Below, one piece after another: positions 43,861 to 53,500 of a stretch of 64,000 nt of DNA. This DNA comes from Microvirga sp. VF16 (GTDB taxonomy: Bacteria; Pseudomonadota; Alphaproteobacteria; Rhizobiales; Beijerinckiaceae). The notes beneath the pieces are model-generated. The model was given only the letters and a program-made list of their open reading frames with translations, made no database searches and was not told the origin of the DNA. The position numbers were made by a program, and so were the translations under genes. Positions within the stretch are counted from its first letter, which is position 1, and every line of letters begins with the position of its first letter. The DNA is taken from positions 62,001-126,000 of the forward strand of contig NZ_CP069358.1 of the NCBI RefSeq assembly GCF_016864375.1, read 5' to 3'.

Positions 43861-44337
43861 CGCCGAATTGATAAAGTCCTCGATCGACAGCTGCGACGAA
43901 TTCCGCGGCTTCAACTGGGAACGGCGCGGCACCTCTTCCGGTGGAGTTGCGGTCCTGCGTCTGCTAACCGGCACACTCTCGGCCTTGGCCTTCTCGATCC
44001 GAGCCTTGGCCCGGTCCCACGCGATGGCCTCCTCTGAGGTCGGATTGTCCTCAAGCCATTTCCCGCGTTTCAAGACCTCGTTCACTCTCCCCTGATTGAT
44101 GCCGAGCTGAAACGCGATCTCCTGCTGGGTCATAGCAGTCGTCTGATTGAGCTCGATGATCCGCCGCGCCAGTTCCGGCGTCATCTTCTTGCCAGCAATG
44201 CGCCGCGCAGGCCGGATCGTCCGCTGGGCACGATCCCGCTCCTTGAGCTTTTCCAGGATCGCCAGTGCCATGTGCATGCCCTGCTCGCGCAGAGCCTCTT
44301 CAAACTCCTTCAATGTCGTCAATGAAGCGCACTCCAT
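43861..44337 (-). pseudogene. HTH-containing hypothetical protein truncated by IS6
   Basis: The gene starts at about 44337 (MECASLTTLKEFEEALREQG). A central segment with a helix-turn-helix look follows: TPELARRIIELNQTTAMTQQ, EIAFQLGINQGRVNEVLKRG. It then reads PRRSQLKPRNSSQLSIEDFI and NSA, after which the IS6 right end begins, so the C-terminus is lost. The frame stays open through the IS and could yield a chimeric protein. Family not recognised; the arrangement resembles resolvase-type DNA-binding proteins of mobile DNA. An upstream start at 44466 is also possible. Confidence 0.5.
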
Positions 44338-44529
44338 CGATGTCAGCCAAGCCCGCCAGGTGAAAAGCTGGTTGTTATAGGAATTCAACGCCATCCAATT
44401 CGGGCAAAAGTCAGCCCCCGGAGCAATAATCCCCGGAATTTCCAATTTGCCAAGACGAGCGGCCAACGATGCACCGCTCTCTTTAGGGCAATCACGCGAT
44501 CAACGAGATGCAACCTTCAGATCACCGAT

Positions 44530-44735
44530 GCTAGCCTGCTGTCTCGCCCGCAGGAAAGCATCACGATTCTTCTTGAACGTGGCTGCTCTCTCCAGCGACT
44601 TCAGGATCTTCTTTGGTTCGGTACCGTCTGTTGCGCATAGCGAGCACAGAGTCGGCCAACCGGAAACTCAATTGCTAGCTCCGGAAGGTTGTTTGCGATC
44701 GCCGTGCGGATTGCGTCGACCTGTGCACCTTCGAC
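44530..44735 (-). pseudogene. unidentified coding remnant
   Basis: Two overlapping minus-strand frames look protein-coding: VEGAQVDAIRTAIANNLPEL and AIEFPVGRLCARYAQQ in one, and TEPKKILKSLERAATFKKNR, DAFLRARQQASIGDLKVASR with a stop in the other. A frameshift seems to separate them. The 5' side is cut by the IS6 end at 44736. No family recognised. Confidence 0.35.
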
Positions 44736-45554
44736 GGTTGCGTCGCAAACTCGGAGAGGAGACGCGAAACGGACAATTACTCAGTAGCAATCTCAGGCGG
44801 CGAGCAGCTCGAACTGCTCGGCAAGTGAAGGCCGCGGATTGCAGGCATACTTCGCCTGTCCCTTCCGCATCATATGGATCACCTCGATGCCGCCCAGGAT
44901 CACGCGAGCGCTGCCAATTGACTTGAAACCAAGCATCGGCCGCACCCGCCTCTTGGTGGCCCGATGATCCTGCTCGATACGATTGTTGAGGTAGGCGCTC
45001 TGCCGGATTCGGATTAGTTTCAGTTTACGTCTTTCTTGGAGCCGGTCTGTCGTATCACAGGACAGGATCGCTTCGCGATTGGTCTGGCTGCCGTCGATCA
45101 CAATCCGTTCCGGCCTGCCATGCCGCTTGAGTGCCTTGCGCAGGAACCGCTTCGCGGCAGTCAGATCACGCCGTTCGCTGAACCAGAACTCGACGGTGTC
45201 GCCATTGCTGTCGATGGCCCGGTATAAGTACATCCAGCGCCCGCGCACTTTGATATATGTCTCGTCGATATGCCATTTTCTGCTGACAGGGCGCTTGGTT
45301 CGATTGAAGCGCTCCAGCAATTCGGGTGAGTAGCGAACAACCCAGCGATGCACTGTCGCGTGGTCAACGCCAATGCCGCGCTCGGCCATCATCTCTTCCA
45401 GGTTCCGGAGGCTGAGATTGTAGGCCAGATACCACCGCACACAGAGCAGGATCACAGATCGATCAATATGCCTGCCCTTGAACACGTCATCCTCCGCTAC
45501 CGAGACCGAAGCACCATAGCTGAAACTTTGAAACAAAAAGTTTGCGACAGAGCC
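44736..45554 (-). mobile_element. IS6-family insertion sequence (819 bp)
   Basis: Ends GGTTGCGTCGCAAACTC at 44736 and GTTTGCGACAGAGCC to 45554 (read inwards GGCTCTGTCGCAAAC), the classical IS6/IS26-type terminus. No target duplication. It lies directly against an IS1595 fragment. Confidence 0.85.
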
Positions 45555-45560
45555 GCGCAC
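44793..45560 (-). CDS. IS6-family transposase
   Basis: Up to 255 residues; the true start is probably near VAEDDVFKGRHIDRSVILLC. Catalytic residues: Asp in KWHIDETYIKVRGRWMYLYR, Asp in RIVIDGSQTN, Glu in NNRIEQDHRATKRRVRPMLG. Full length and apparently intact. The first residues of the longest frame come from outside the element. Confidence 0.88.
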   Translation of the reverse strand: MRGSVANFLFQSFSYGASVSVAEDDVFKGRHIDRSVILLCVRWYLAYNLSLRNLEEMMAERGIGVDHATVHRWVVRYSPELLERFNRTKRPVSRKWHIDETYIKVRGRWMYLYRAIDSNGDTVEFWFSERRDLTAAKRFLRKALKRHGRPERIVIDGSQTNREAILSCDTTDRLQERRKLKLIRIRQSAYLNNRIEQDHRATKRRVRPMLGFKSIGSARVILGGIEVIHMMRKGQAKYACNPRPSLAEQFELLAA

Positions 45561-45976
45561 ATTTGATGAGCGATGAGTGGAAGGCGTTTGTGTCCCTGGG
45601 CAGCGCCTTCGCGGCCCACGACACTGTCCACCATAAGGCTCGCGAGTATGCGCGTGGTCCGATTCACATCAACTCGGCGGAGGGCTTCAACGATCGGATC
45701 CGCCGCACCGTCTCCGGCGTATTCCATCACATCAGCCCGCATTTGGCGGACCTCTACTTCAACGAGATTGGCTTTCGCTGGTCACAGCGTGTCGTCACGG
45801 GCCAAGCACCCCGTCGCACACGCAAGGGACGGCAGGTCACCAACACCTTGTGGGCGAGAGTACCGCCCGCACTTCAACTTCCAGCCGTGTTCCGCTCAGC
45901 GGTCGGACGCGAGATGCGCCGAACGAAAGCTGGCGGCATCGACCTTCTCTCGAAAGTAGCTGTCTTTGGTTCATAA
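45555..45976 (+). pseudogene. IS1595-family (ISXO2-like) transposase, C-terminal fragment
   Basis: The frame reads LMSDEWKAFVSLGSAFAAHD, VHHKAREYARGPIHINSAEG, FNDRIRRTVSGVFHHISPHL, ADLYFNEIGFRW. These are C-terminal ISXO2 motifs including the last catalytic region. The N-terminal two thirds are missing: the IS6 element ends exactly where it starts. Confidence 0.75.
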
Positions 45977-46019
45977 TGCCGGCCAAGGATTAGCCCCATT
46001 GGGCGAGTAGCCCAGGAAC

Positions 46020-46205
46020 ATGGCTGAACAGAACATGCAATCTCTCGATGCGGCAGTCGAGGAGACGATTGAACTGGCCCATCTGGCTATTGAGCAGACC
46101 CGCGCCGAAATCACTCGCTCGCAGGCTTTGAGCCAAGCCGAAATTGACCTTGCGCAGGCTATCGAACAGATCGCCGAGGAACATGGCGTTCCTGCTGACG
46201 GGTGA
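46020..46205 (+). CDS. small helical hypothetical protein
   Basis: A 61-residue acidic, Ala/Glu/Gln-rich protein (MAEQNMQSLDAAVEETIELA, HLAIEQTRAEITRSQALSQA), probably one long coiled-coil helix pair. AGGA stands before the ATG. The next gene begins 13 bases after the stop, so the two are likely one operon. No family recognised. Confidence 0.5.
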   Translation: MAEQNMQSLDAAVEETIELAHLAIEQTRAEITRSQALSQAEIDLAQAIEQIAEEHGVPADG

Positions 46206-46217
46206 TCGGAAAAAGCC

Positions 46218-46466
46218 ATGAGTGGCGACTGGTCTCCAATCAGCACTGCGCCACGCGACGGCACGCCTGTGATCCTCTGGATGGCTGAGGACGATAACCC
46301 GCCCGTTCTCCCTCTGACCGTGGGATTTTGGATCTTCAACCCTCGGACACGCATGGGCTATTGGCAGATCTTCGGAGATCCCCCGCGCTTTTGCTCCGAC
46401 AGGCAAATTGGTGGATGGAAGCCGCTTCTACGGGATCACGCAGCCGACAAGCAGTTTCCTATCTAG
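46218..46466 (+). CDS. DUF551-like small protein
   Basis: An 82-residue protein starting MSGDWSPISTAPRDGTPVIL, then W, and containing VGFWIFNPRTRMGYW and GGWKPLLRD. The WxPIxTAPxDGTPVxLW start is typical of DUF551-like proteins, frequent in phage and mobile regions. Function unknown. Confidence 0.55.
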   Translation: MSGDWSPISTAPRDGTPVILWMAEDDNPPVLPLTVGFWIFNPRTRMGYWQIFGDPPRFCSDRQIGGWKPLLRDHAADKQFPI

Positions 46467-46617
46467 GAATAACGGCCATACCGTGTGGAAGGCTGTTCTT
46501 GGAATGTGATCAGAGATCCTTCAGCACTCAGTCGTGGTCGAACCCAAATGGCCTTAAGCTGGGCGCATTGTTGCCGCGATTGGCTCAGAGCCTGATGTGT
46601 CCTTGGGAGGGTGCCCG

Positions 46618-46821
46618 ATGACACACATGGACGATCAGCTTGCCAAGCACATCAAAGAGATGATCCTCAAGATCAAGCAGCATCCCACCGACGATCAGGA
46701 GCAGCCCAGCAAGCCTGAACCACTCCAGCAGATCGTTCGCATTCTCCAGAGCTCCCGCCATCCCTATGACCTGACATTTCCCACCCGATCCCCCTGGCAT
46801 GATGAGAGTTCTCGGACCTGA
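46618..46821 (+). CDS. small hypothetical protein
   Basis: From the ATG at 46618 (GGGAGG eight bases before) it has 67 residues: MTHMDDQLAKHIKEMILKIK, QHPTDDQEQPSKPEPLQQIV. Soluble, charged. No family recognised. Confidence 0.45.
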   Translation: MTHMDDQLAKHIKEMILKIKQHPTDDQEQPSKPEPLQQIVRILQSSRHPYDLTFPTRSPWHDESSRT

Positions 46822-46878
46822 GAGCGACTGATAAGATATCAATGGATATCAAAGCCAGTCGAGCGGGGGCGGTGAGCA

Positions 46879-47238
46879 ATGGGTGCTATGTCTCCAAAGC
46901 GCCGTTTGCTCATCTTCCGTTGTGCGGCTTGGTTTTGCGTGTTCCTGATCGCTTGGTTGTCGCTCATCCCACAGGATTTGGAGATGCGGACCCCTGCGCC
47001 CCCGGGACTTGAACACGCCTTTGCCTATGGGATGACTGCTGGTCTCTTGGTTCTGGCCTATCCCGTTCAGCCCGTATGGCTGATCATGGGGTCACTTTCA
47101 GCCTATAGCGGCCTCATGGAGCTTTTGCAGACCTTCTCTCCCGGTCGGCACCCTGGGCTTGATGGAATGCTCTGGAGCAGCGCAGGCGCGATCTTCGGCG
47201 GCCTCTTGGTCACTCTGCTTCGGTCTCGTATGCGCTGA
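46879..47238 (+). CDS. VanZ-like membrane protein
   Basis: A 119-residue protein with three to four transmembrane segments: FRCAAWFCVFLIAWLSLIPQ, HAFAYGMTAGLLVLAYPVQP, AGAIFGGLLVTLLRS. LSLIPQD, LEHAFAYG and SPGRHPGLDG are VanZ-type motifs. It is a distant relative of the gene at 40155-40499. Confidence 0.78.
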   Translation: MGAMSPKRRLLIFRCAAWFCVFLIAWLSLIPQDLEMRTPAPPGLEHAFAYGMTAGLLVLAYPVQPVWLIMGSLSAYSGLMELLQTFSPGRHPGLDGMLWSSAGAIFGGLLVTLLRSRMR

Positions 47239-47402
47239 AGCAATTGGCTCTTGGGCTGACGTGTCTGCCTTGTTCATGTTTTTCACGACCGATCCACTGC
47301 CTGCTGAGTGTGAACGGCGCCCCAGTCCTTTGTTCGCGGAAACCTTGGGCCGGGACGTCACTTTGCAGCGTTCTCAGGTCTGCCAATGAAGCACCAAATA
47401 GT

Positions 47403-48503
47403 GACTTTGGTGCGCAATTCGGCATGCGAGCAGGGTTTTCCTTGAAGGCCGTGTGGTCAGAGGACCTTGTGGGAGATCGGCATACCGAGGCGGATCATGA
47501 TGTTCATGACTTTGCATCCGACAGTCGCCTCGACCTTCTGGGTGCGCAGTGTCCGAGCGCGAAGGCTGCGCCCGATCAGCGTCTTGTAGCGGAGCATCGC
47601 TACCTCGACCAGGGAGCGGCGGCCGTATCCGACAGCCTTCTGCCAGCCGAGCCGGCCACACGCGGAGATCACCTGAAGGTGTCGGTCGCGTTGGGTCGGC
47701 GCGCTCTGGGCGGTATCGCTCGGCACGGCCGTGGAGCGTGGTGGGATGATCACCTCCGCCCCTGGGCTGTGCACGGCGACAGCTTGGTAGACGGGTTCGC
47801 CGTCGTATGCGCCGTCAGCCAGGACCGCGCTAAGCGGCCGGTCGATCTGCTCCACCAAGGGGCCAACCAGCGATGCATCGCCTTCCTCCGAGCTCGTCAG
47901 CTCCGAGGCGAGGATCTCGCCAGTGTCTGGATCGACGGCCAAGTGCAGTTTCCGCCAACTCCGGCGCGGCTTTCCTCCGTGCTTCTCCAGGTGCCACTCG
48001 CCGGCCCCAAAGACCTTCAGGCCGGTGGAGTCGATCACCACGTTCACCGCTCCGTCGGCCTTCAGCGCCGCAGCGATGGTCAGGTCGGCGCTCCGGCGCG
48101 AGAAGGTCGTGTGGTCAGGGACTGGCAGGTCCAGGCCGAGCAGGCGCATGAGCGAGCCCAGCAATCCCTCAGTCTGCCGCCACGGACGGCCAAACGCGAG
48201 GCGCAGCATCAATCCGGCCTCAATCGCGATCTCTGAGTAGCGCCGCGGCCGGCCTCGTCGGCTCGTGCTGGCGGGCGTCCACGCCGTGATTGCCTCAGGC
48301 GTCACCCAGATCGTCAGGTCACCACGTCGACGCAGTGCCGCATCGTAAGCCGACCAGTTCTGAATCCGGTAACGGGCCTTCGGGATCCTGTGACGGCGGC
48401 TCTCGTTCGCCTTGTACGGCATGCGGCTCTCGGTTTCAGCGGAACGCTTCTATACCCGCCTAAGCCCCTCGTCGCCACTCACCGCCTGATTTATGCGCCA
48501 AGG
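47403..48503 (-). mobile_element. IS5-family (IS903-group-like) insertion sequence
   Basis: Ends appear to be TTGGTGCGCAATTCGG at about 47406 and, read inwards from the right, TTGGCGCATAAATCAGG at about 48502. They are imperfect and limits are approximate. The right end lies next to a partial IS6 copy at 48507. Confidence 0.6.
47457..48422 (-). CDS. IS5-family DDE transposase
   Basis: A 321-residue full-length transposase: NWSAYDAALRRRGDLTIWVT, then VVIDSTGLKVFG (Asp), VLADGAYDGEPV (Asp), GRRSLVEVAMLRYK (Glu). It starts MPYKANESRRHRIPKARY, as in related elements. Probably functional. It is related to but clearly different from the transposases at 41967 and 55647. Confidence 0.88.
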   Translation of the reverse strand: MPYKANESRRHRIPKARYRIQNWSAYDAALRRRGDLTIWVTPEAITAWTPASTSRRGRPRRYSEIAIEAGLMLRLAFGRPWRQTEGLLGSLMRLLGLDLPVPDHTTFSRRSADLTIAAALKADGAVNVVIDSTGLKVFGAGEWHLEKHGGKPRRSWRKLHLAVDPDTGEILASELTSSEEGDASLVGPLVEQIDRPLSAVLADGAYDGEPVYQAVAVHSPGAEVIIPPRSTAVPSDTAQSAPTQRDRHLQVISACGRLGWQKAVGYGRRSLVEVAMLRYKTLIGRSLRARTLRTQKVEATVGCKVMNIMIRLGMPISHKVL

Positions 48504-48506
48504 TTC

Positions 48507-48847
48507 TACGGTGCGGCTCGCAAGGACATGGGCCTGCGCATCGAGCATCGGCAGCACAAAGGGTTAAATAACCGGGTGGAAAACTCCCGCCAACCCACCC
48601 GCCGACGAGAGCGCCAGATGAAGCGCTTCAAGTCGGCCGGGCAGGCGCAACGTTTTCTCTCGATTCATGATCCGATCAGCAATCTATTTCACCTGCGGCG
48701 TCATCAGTTGACTGCCACCACCTATCGCAGTGCTCGAAAGGAAGCCTTCGAGGCATGGGCGGATATCAGCTATGCGGCACTCGCCGTCTGAAATCGAGGC
48801 TCATCTCGTCCTGAATGCTGTTGAACGCTGGTTAATGTGACAATGCC
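48507..48847 (+). mobile_element. partial IS6-type element, same as 53501-54320
   Basis: From CTACGGTGCGGCTCG (48507) to the end GTTAATGTGACAATGCC (48847) the sequence equals the 3' part of the IS6-type element at 53501-54320 read on its minus strand, with one base difference noted in the terminal repeat. It encodes only the last 90 or so residues of the transposase. The 5' part is replaced by the IS5-type element to the left. Confidence 0.85.
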
Positions 48848-49216
48848 GTCGGGGCAATCACCGCGACATCGTTTGCGACCGCTGTCGAGGATCCGGATAA
48901 CTTCAAGCGGTCCCGCTCCGTCGGCGCCTGGCTCGGCCTGACCACCCGACGCTACCAGTCGGGCGAGGTCGCCTATGACGGCCACATCTCCCGCCGCGGC
49001 GATCGTCAGGTGCGAGGGCTTCTGTTTGAGGCCGCAACGGTCATCCTGACCCGCAGCTCGGCCGAGAGCGGCCGGCGGACCTGGGGCCTCAAACTCCGCG
49101 AGCGGGTCGGCTTTAAGCGAGCCGCCGTTGCGGTCGCCCGAAAGTTGGCGGTCATCATGCACGCGATGCTCAAGACCGGCACCTTCTTCGACCGGACTGT
49201 TGGCGCAGTCGCTTGA
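48848..49216 (+). pseudogene. IS110-family transposase, C-terminal fragment
   Basis: The frame reads VGAITATSFATAVEDPDNFK, SVGAWLGLTTRRYQSGEVAY, DGHISRRGDRQVRGLLFEAA and VARKLAVIMHAMLKTG. This is the Transposase_20 domain with its catalytic Ser region absent. The N-terminal RuvC-like domain is missing; the IS6 end cuts it at 48848. Confidence 0.8.
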
Positions 49217-49734
49217 TGGATTGAGGATCGCGTTCAGCCTCTAAGCCACTGAGATGTCCCTGCCGGGACGTGGGCCGCGCCATTCCGCCTGATGGGATGC
49301 ACCGCTGGTTCAGCCGAGTGCGGCGTCCACATAGGAAGGCTCCTCCCGCGAAGCGCCATCATGCGGCGACTGCTGTCGACCGCGAAGACGACCCTGCTCT
49401 CGGCACACACTCACACGGTGCGCCTTTGATCCGCTTGGACTGAGCTCTCCTTCGTTCCCCTCGACCCTGATCCCAGGGTCGAGCCAGCGAATTTTTGAAA
49501 AACTACTTGCAAAATGGTTCGCAATTAGACGACCCATCAGAGACGTTAGAGTATCCTCTGCGACTGCTTTTTGCCCATTATGACGCGCGATTGGGCACAT
49601 TGGGGATATGAGCTTGCGTTCGGGACTTTTCAGGTTTCTCGGTTCGTAGTGCGGATAGCGACTCTTCAGAATTGGCATATTTCTTGCCTACGGCAGTGCC
49701 AAGCAGCTTGTATGCAACGGTGATGAACCACTGA
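49217..49734. other. upstream region of the GntR regulator and transporter
   Basis: No gene supported. It is AT-richer near 49490-49530 (promoter-like). TTGTATGCAA at 49708-49717, 18 bases before the GntR start codon, is a near-palindrome of the form bound by FCD-type GntR regulators. Confidence 0.4.
49708..49717. promoter_or_regulatory. candidate GntR operator
   Basis: TTGTATGCAA fits the TTGnnnnCAA-type palindrome often seen for FCD-subfamily GntR regulators, and lies just upstream of such a gene. Only one copy is seen; inferred. Confidence 0.3.
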
Positions 49735-50418
49735 ATGGCCGATCAACCGAACATCGAAGAAACGGTGATTGCCGCAATTCTCGCCGGCAAGATACAGCCC
49801 GGTGCGCGGCTTGGCGAAGCCATGCTCGCTGAGCTCTTCAACGTCTCACGGACACGCGTCCGCGAAGCGATGATGAAGATGGAGGCGCGCGGCATCGTCC
49901 GCGTCTGTGCTCGGCGCGGATGGTTCGTCATCGAGCCGTCAGCCGCGGAAGCCCGGGCAGCGTTCCACGCACGCAAGGTGGTCGAGACAGGTCTGCTCCG
50001 GTCGCTCAGAACCATCACTCCTGAGGCGCTCGCCGCTCTTCGCCGACATGTCGAGCAGGAGCGGATTGAGGTCCAGTCAGGGGACGCGCATGCGCGAACC
50101 TGTGCTCTCAGCGACTTTCATGTCCACTTAGCAAGTGCCGTAGGCAACCCGCTGCTGACCGATATTCTTCAGGACCTGACCGCACGTACCGTGCTCGTCT
50201 CGATGCTCTACCAGTCGAACGAGGATGCCGCCGCTTCCAATGGCGACCATGCCGGCATCATCGATGCGCTTGAGATGGGAGACTTTCATCAGGCCGCAGC
50301 GCTGATGGCCGAACACATCGACCGTGTTGAAAGCAGTCTCGACCTCACGACCAAGCCCGACCACCTCGCCGGATTGCGGCGAATTCTATCGCCCGTACTG
50401 CCTGCAAAGAACAGTTGA
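49735..50418 (+). CDS. GntR-family (FCD subfamily) transcriptional regulator
   Basis: A 227-residue regulator. N-terminal winged helix: AAILAGKIQPGARLGEAMLA, ELFNVSRTRVREAMMKMEAR and GIVRVCARRGWFVIEPS. The C-terminal FCD all-helical domain includes the metal-binding His residues (DFHVHLASAVGNP, DHAGIIDALEMGDFHQAAAL, MAEHI). It stands 30 bases before the transporter genes and probably represses them until a small acid or amino acid binds. Confidence 0.9.
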   Translation: MADQPNIEETVIAAILAGKIQPGARLGEAMLAELFNVSRTRVREAMMKMEARGIVRVCARRGWFVIEPSAAEARAAFHARKVVETGLLRSLRTITPEALAALRRHVEQERIEVQSGDAHARTCALSDFHVHLASAVGNPLLTDILQDLTARTVLVSMLYQSNEDAAASNGDHAGIIDALEMGDFHQAAALMAEHIDRVESSLDLTTKPDHLAGLRRILSPVLPAKNS

Positions 50419-50448
50419 ATTGCGTCTTAACCAAGAAAGGAAGCTTAT

Positions 50449-51246
50449 ATGAAACGTAGAACTCTCTTGTCCCTCGCCGCCGCAGCCGCGTTGAGCGCCG
50501 TCGCCGTGCTTGGCTCCGAGCAATCCGTCAAGGCAGACGCCCTCACGGACATCGCATCGCGCGGAACGCTCCGGGTTGCCGTGCCGCAGGACTTCCCTCC
50601 GTTCGGCAGCGTGGGCTCCGACATGGCGCCGGTCGGCTATGACATCGATATGGCAAACCTCATCGCAAAAAAGATGGGCATCAAAGTCGAGCTGGTGCCG
50701 GTGACGAGCGCCAACCGCATTCCCTACCTTCAGACGAACAAGGTTGATCTTGTCATCTCCAGCCTCGGGAAGAACCCGGATCGCGAGAAGGTGATCGATT
50801 TCTCCGCCGCTTACGCTCCGTTCTTCAACGGCGTGTTCGCGCCAGCGCAGATCGCGGTGACCAGACCCGAGGATCTGTCTGGAAAGACCGTCGGGGTCAC
50901 CCGCGGTGCAATTGAGGATCTCGAGCTCACCAAGGTGGCGCCAGCGAATGCCGTCATCAAACGCTACGAGGACAACAACGGCACGATCACGGCCTTCCTC
51001 TCCGGGCAGGTCGATGTTGTCGCGACCGGTAACGTGGTTGCCGCCGCCATCCTGTCCCGCAACCCGCCGAAGCGGCCTGAGCTCAAGTTCCTGATCACGA
51101 ATTCTCCCTGTTTTATCGGCCTGAACAAGAACGAGGCCGGTCTCCTGGGGAAGGTGAACTCGATCATTGCTGAAGCCAAAGCCGACGGCTCGCTCAATGC
51201 CATCGCCAAGAAGTGGCTCGGGGCGGACCTTCCCGCCGGCATCTAA
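50449..51246 (+). CDS. polar amino acid ABC transporter substrate-binding protein
   Basis: A 265-residue periplasmic binding protein. Signal peptide MKRRTLLSLAAAAALSAVAV, LGSEQSVKADA (cleavage near 31). The bacterial SBP type 3 motif follows: GTLRVAVPQDFPPFGSVG, PVGYDIDMANLIAKKMGIKV and VDLVISSLGKNPDREKVIDF. First gene of the transporter, with AAGGAAG before the ATG. It likely binds an amino acid or opine-like compound; the ligand is not clear from sequence. Confidence 0.92.
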   Translation: MKRRTLLSLAAAAALSAVAVLGSEQSVKADALTDIASRGTLRVAVPQDFPPFGSVGSDMAPVGYDIDMANLIAKKMGIKVELVPVTSANRIPYLQTNKVDLVISSLGKNPDREKVIDFSAAYAPFFNGVFAPAQIAVTRPEDLSGKTVGVTRGAIEDLELTKVAPANAVIKRYEDNNGTITAFLSGQVDVVATGNVVAAAILSRNPPKRPELKFLITNSPCFIGLNKNEAGLLGKVNSIIAEAKADGSLNAIAKKWLGADLPAGI

Positions 51247-51311
51247 CTCCATGGCTGAGGCCGTGCTGTTGAAGGCAGCGCGGTCGCTTGCGCCATGATA
51301 TCGGAGCGTAA

Positions 51312-51983
51312 ATGACCTACCAGTTCGAATTCAGTTGGCTGGCCGAATACCTGCCCATCCTCTTGAAAGGGATTGTGATCACGCTCGAGCTCACTGTCGT
51401 GGGCGCGGTCCTCGGCATCGCCCTCGGCACGGCCTGCGCTTGGACTCGCAGTCTCGGACCGAAATGGCTTCGCCCAGGTGTGGCCGCTTATGTAGAGCTG
51501 ATCCGCAACACGCCATTCCTGATCCAGCTCTTCTTCATTTTCTTCGGGCTGCCGTCTGTTGGTCTTCAGCTGTCCGAACTCCAGGCTGCCAACCTCGCTA
51601 TGGTGATCAATCTTGGGGCGTACAGCTGCGAGATCATCCGGGCTGGCATCCAATCGACGCCGCGTGGCCAGTTCGAAGCCGGCGCCAGTCTGGCCATGAG
51701 CCGTTTTGAAACGTTCTGGCACGTCGTCCTGATCTCGGCCCTGCAGCGGATCTGGCCTGCACTCTCATCACAGGTTGTCATCGTGATGCTGGGTTCGGCC
51801 GTGGTCTCCCAGATTGCCGCAGAGGATCTCACCTTTGCGGCCAACTTCATCCAGTCGCGCAACTTCAGGGCCTTCGAGACCTACATTGTGTCGACACTCA
51901 TTTACCTCATGCTGGCGATCGTCCTGCGCCAAGCCCTCCGCAGTGTCGGTTGGGTTCTGTTCCCGAAGAGGTCGGTGCGATGA
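51312..51983 (+). CDS. amino acid ABC transporter permease 1
   Basis: A 223-residue HisM/GlnP-type permease with about five transmembrane segments. Typical: ILLKGIVITLELTVVGAVLG, YVELIRNTPFLIQLFFIFFG and EIIRAGIQSTPRGQFEAGAS, the EAA loop. The stop overlaps the next gene by 4 bases. Confidence 0.92.
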   Translation: MTYQFEFSWLAEYLPILLKGIVITLELTVVGAVLGIALGTACAWTRSLGPKWLRPGVAAYVELIRNTPFLIQLFFIFFGLPSVGLQLSELQAANLAMVINLGAYSCEIIRAGIQSTPRGQFEAGASLAMSRFETFWHVVLISALQRIWPALSSQVVIVMLGSAVVSQIAAEDLTFAANFIQSRNFRAFETYIVSTLIYLMLAIVLRQALRSVGWVLFPKRSVR

Positions 51984-52616
51984 TGGAGTTCAGCACCTGG
52001 GACATCCTGCGCAACCTGCTCCTTGCAACCCGCTGGACTGTCGTCCTTTCTCTCGCGTCCTTCGTTGGTGGCAGTATCGTGGGCTTGGTGATCCTGTTCT
52101 TGCGGATCGGCAAGCTGAGAGCTGGACGAGCCTTCGCAAAGGGCTATGTGGAGCTCTTCCAGGGAACCCCGCTGCTCATGCAGCTCTTCCTGGCCTTCTT
52201 CGGCCTTGGTCTGCTCGGGGTCGAGGTGCCGGCGTGGCTCGCGGCGGGGCTTACGCTGATCCTCTGGAGCGCAGCTTTCCTTACCGAGACCTGGAGGGGC
52301 TGCGTCGAGGCCGTTGCACTTGGGCAGTGGGAGGCAGCAGGAAGCCTTGGCATGGGCTATCTCCAGCAGATGCGTTACGTCATTCTTCCCCAGGCTCTCA
52401 GAATTGCCGTTCCGCCGACCGTCGGCTTTTCCGTCCAAGTGATGAAGGGAACGGCACTGACATCGATCATTGGCTTCGTGGAGTTGTCGAAGGCCGGCAC
52501 CGTTGTGACGAACGCCACGTTCCAGCCTTTCACGGTCTATGGCTTCGTCGCCCTGATCTATTTCGCCCTGTGCTGGCCGCTCTCGAAGAGCAGCCAGATC
52601 CTCGAAAGGAAGCTCA

Positions 52617-52639
<23 letters not shown>
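51980..52639 (+). CDS. amino acid ABC transporter permease 2
   Basis: A 219-residue permease. The ATG at 51980 overlaps the previous stop (ATGA) and is preferred to the in-frame upstream start at 51950. Conserved elements: NLLLATRWTVVLSLASFVGG, YVELFQGTPLLMQLFLAFFG, TWRGCVEAVALGQWEAAGSL. The two permeases form a heterodimer. The end overlaps the ATPase gene by 23 bases. Confidence 0.92.
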
Positions 52640-53342
<703 letters not shown>

Positions 53343-53500
53343 CCGATTCGACCGTTCAGGAACAGGCGGTGGGTTGCCGTTCCTGCCGCATGAAAGTTCA
53401 ATCGGGCCTGTCGATCTCAGCCATGGGAGCTCCTCAGATGGGGCTGTCACATTAACTCGACGCGGCTCCAGTGAGCCCTCTCGGGTTGCTTTCAGGCGAG

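Noticed and set aside
49310..49678. 122-codon minus-strand frame upstream of the GntR gene
   Set aside because: No family features; it covers the presumed promoter region of the GntR regulator.
50386..51252. 288-codon minus-strand reading frame
   Set aside because: Antisense to the amino acid binding protein gene, which has a clear signal peptide and family match.
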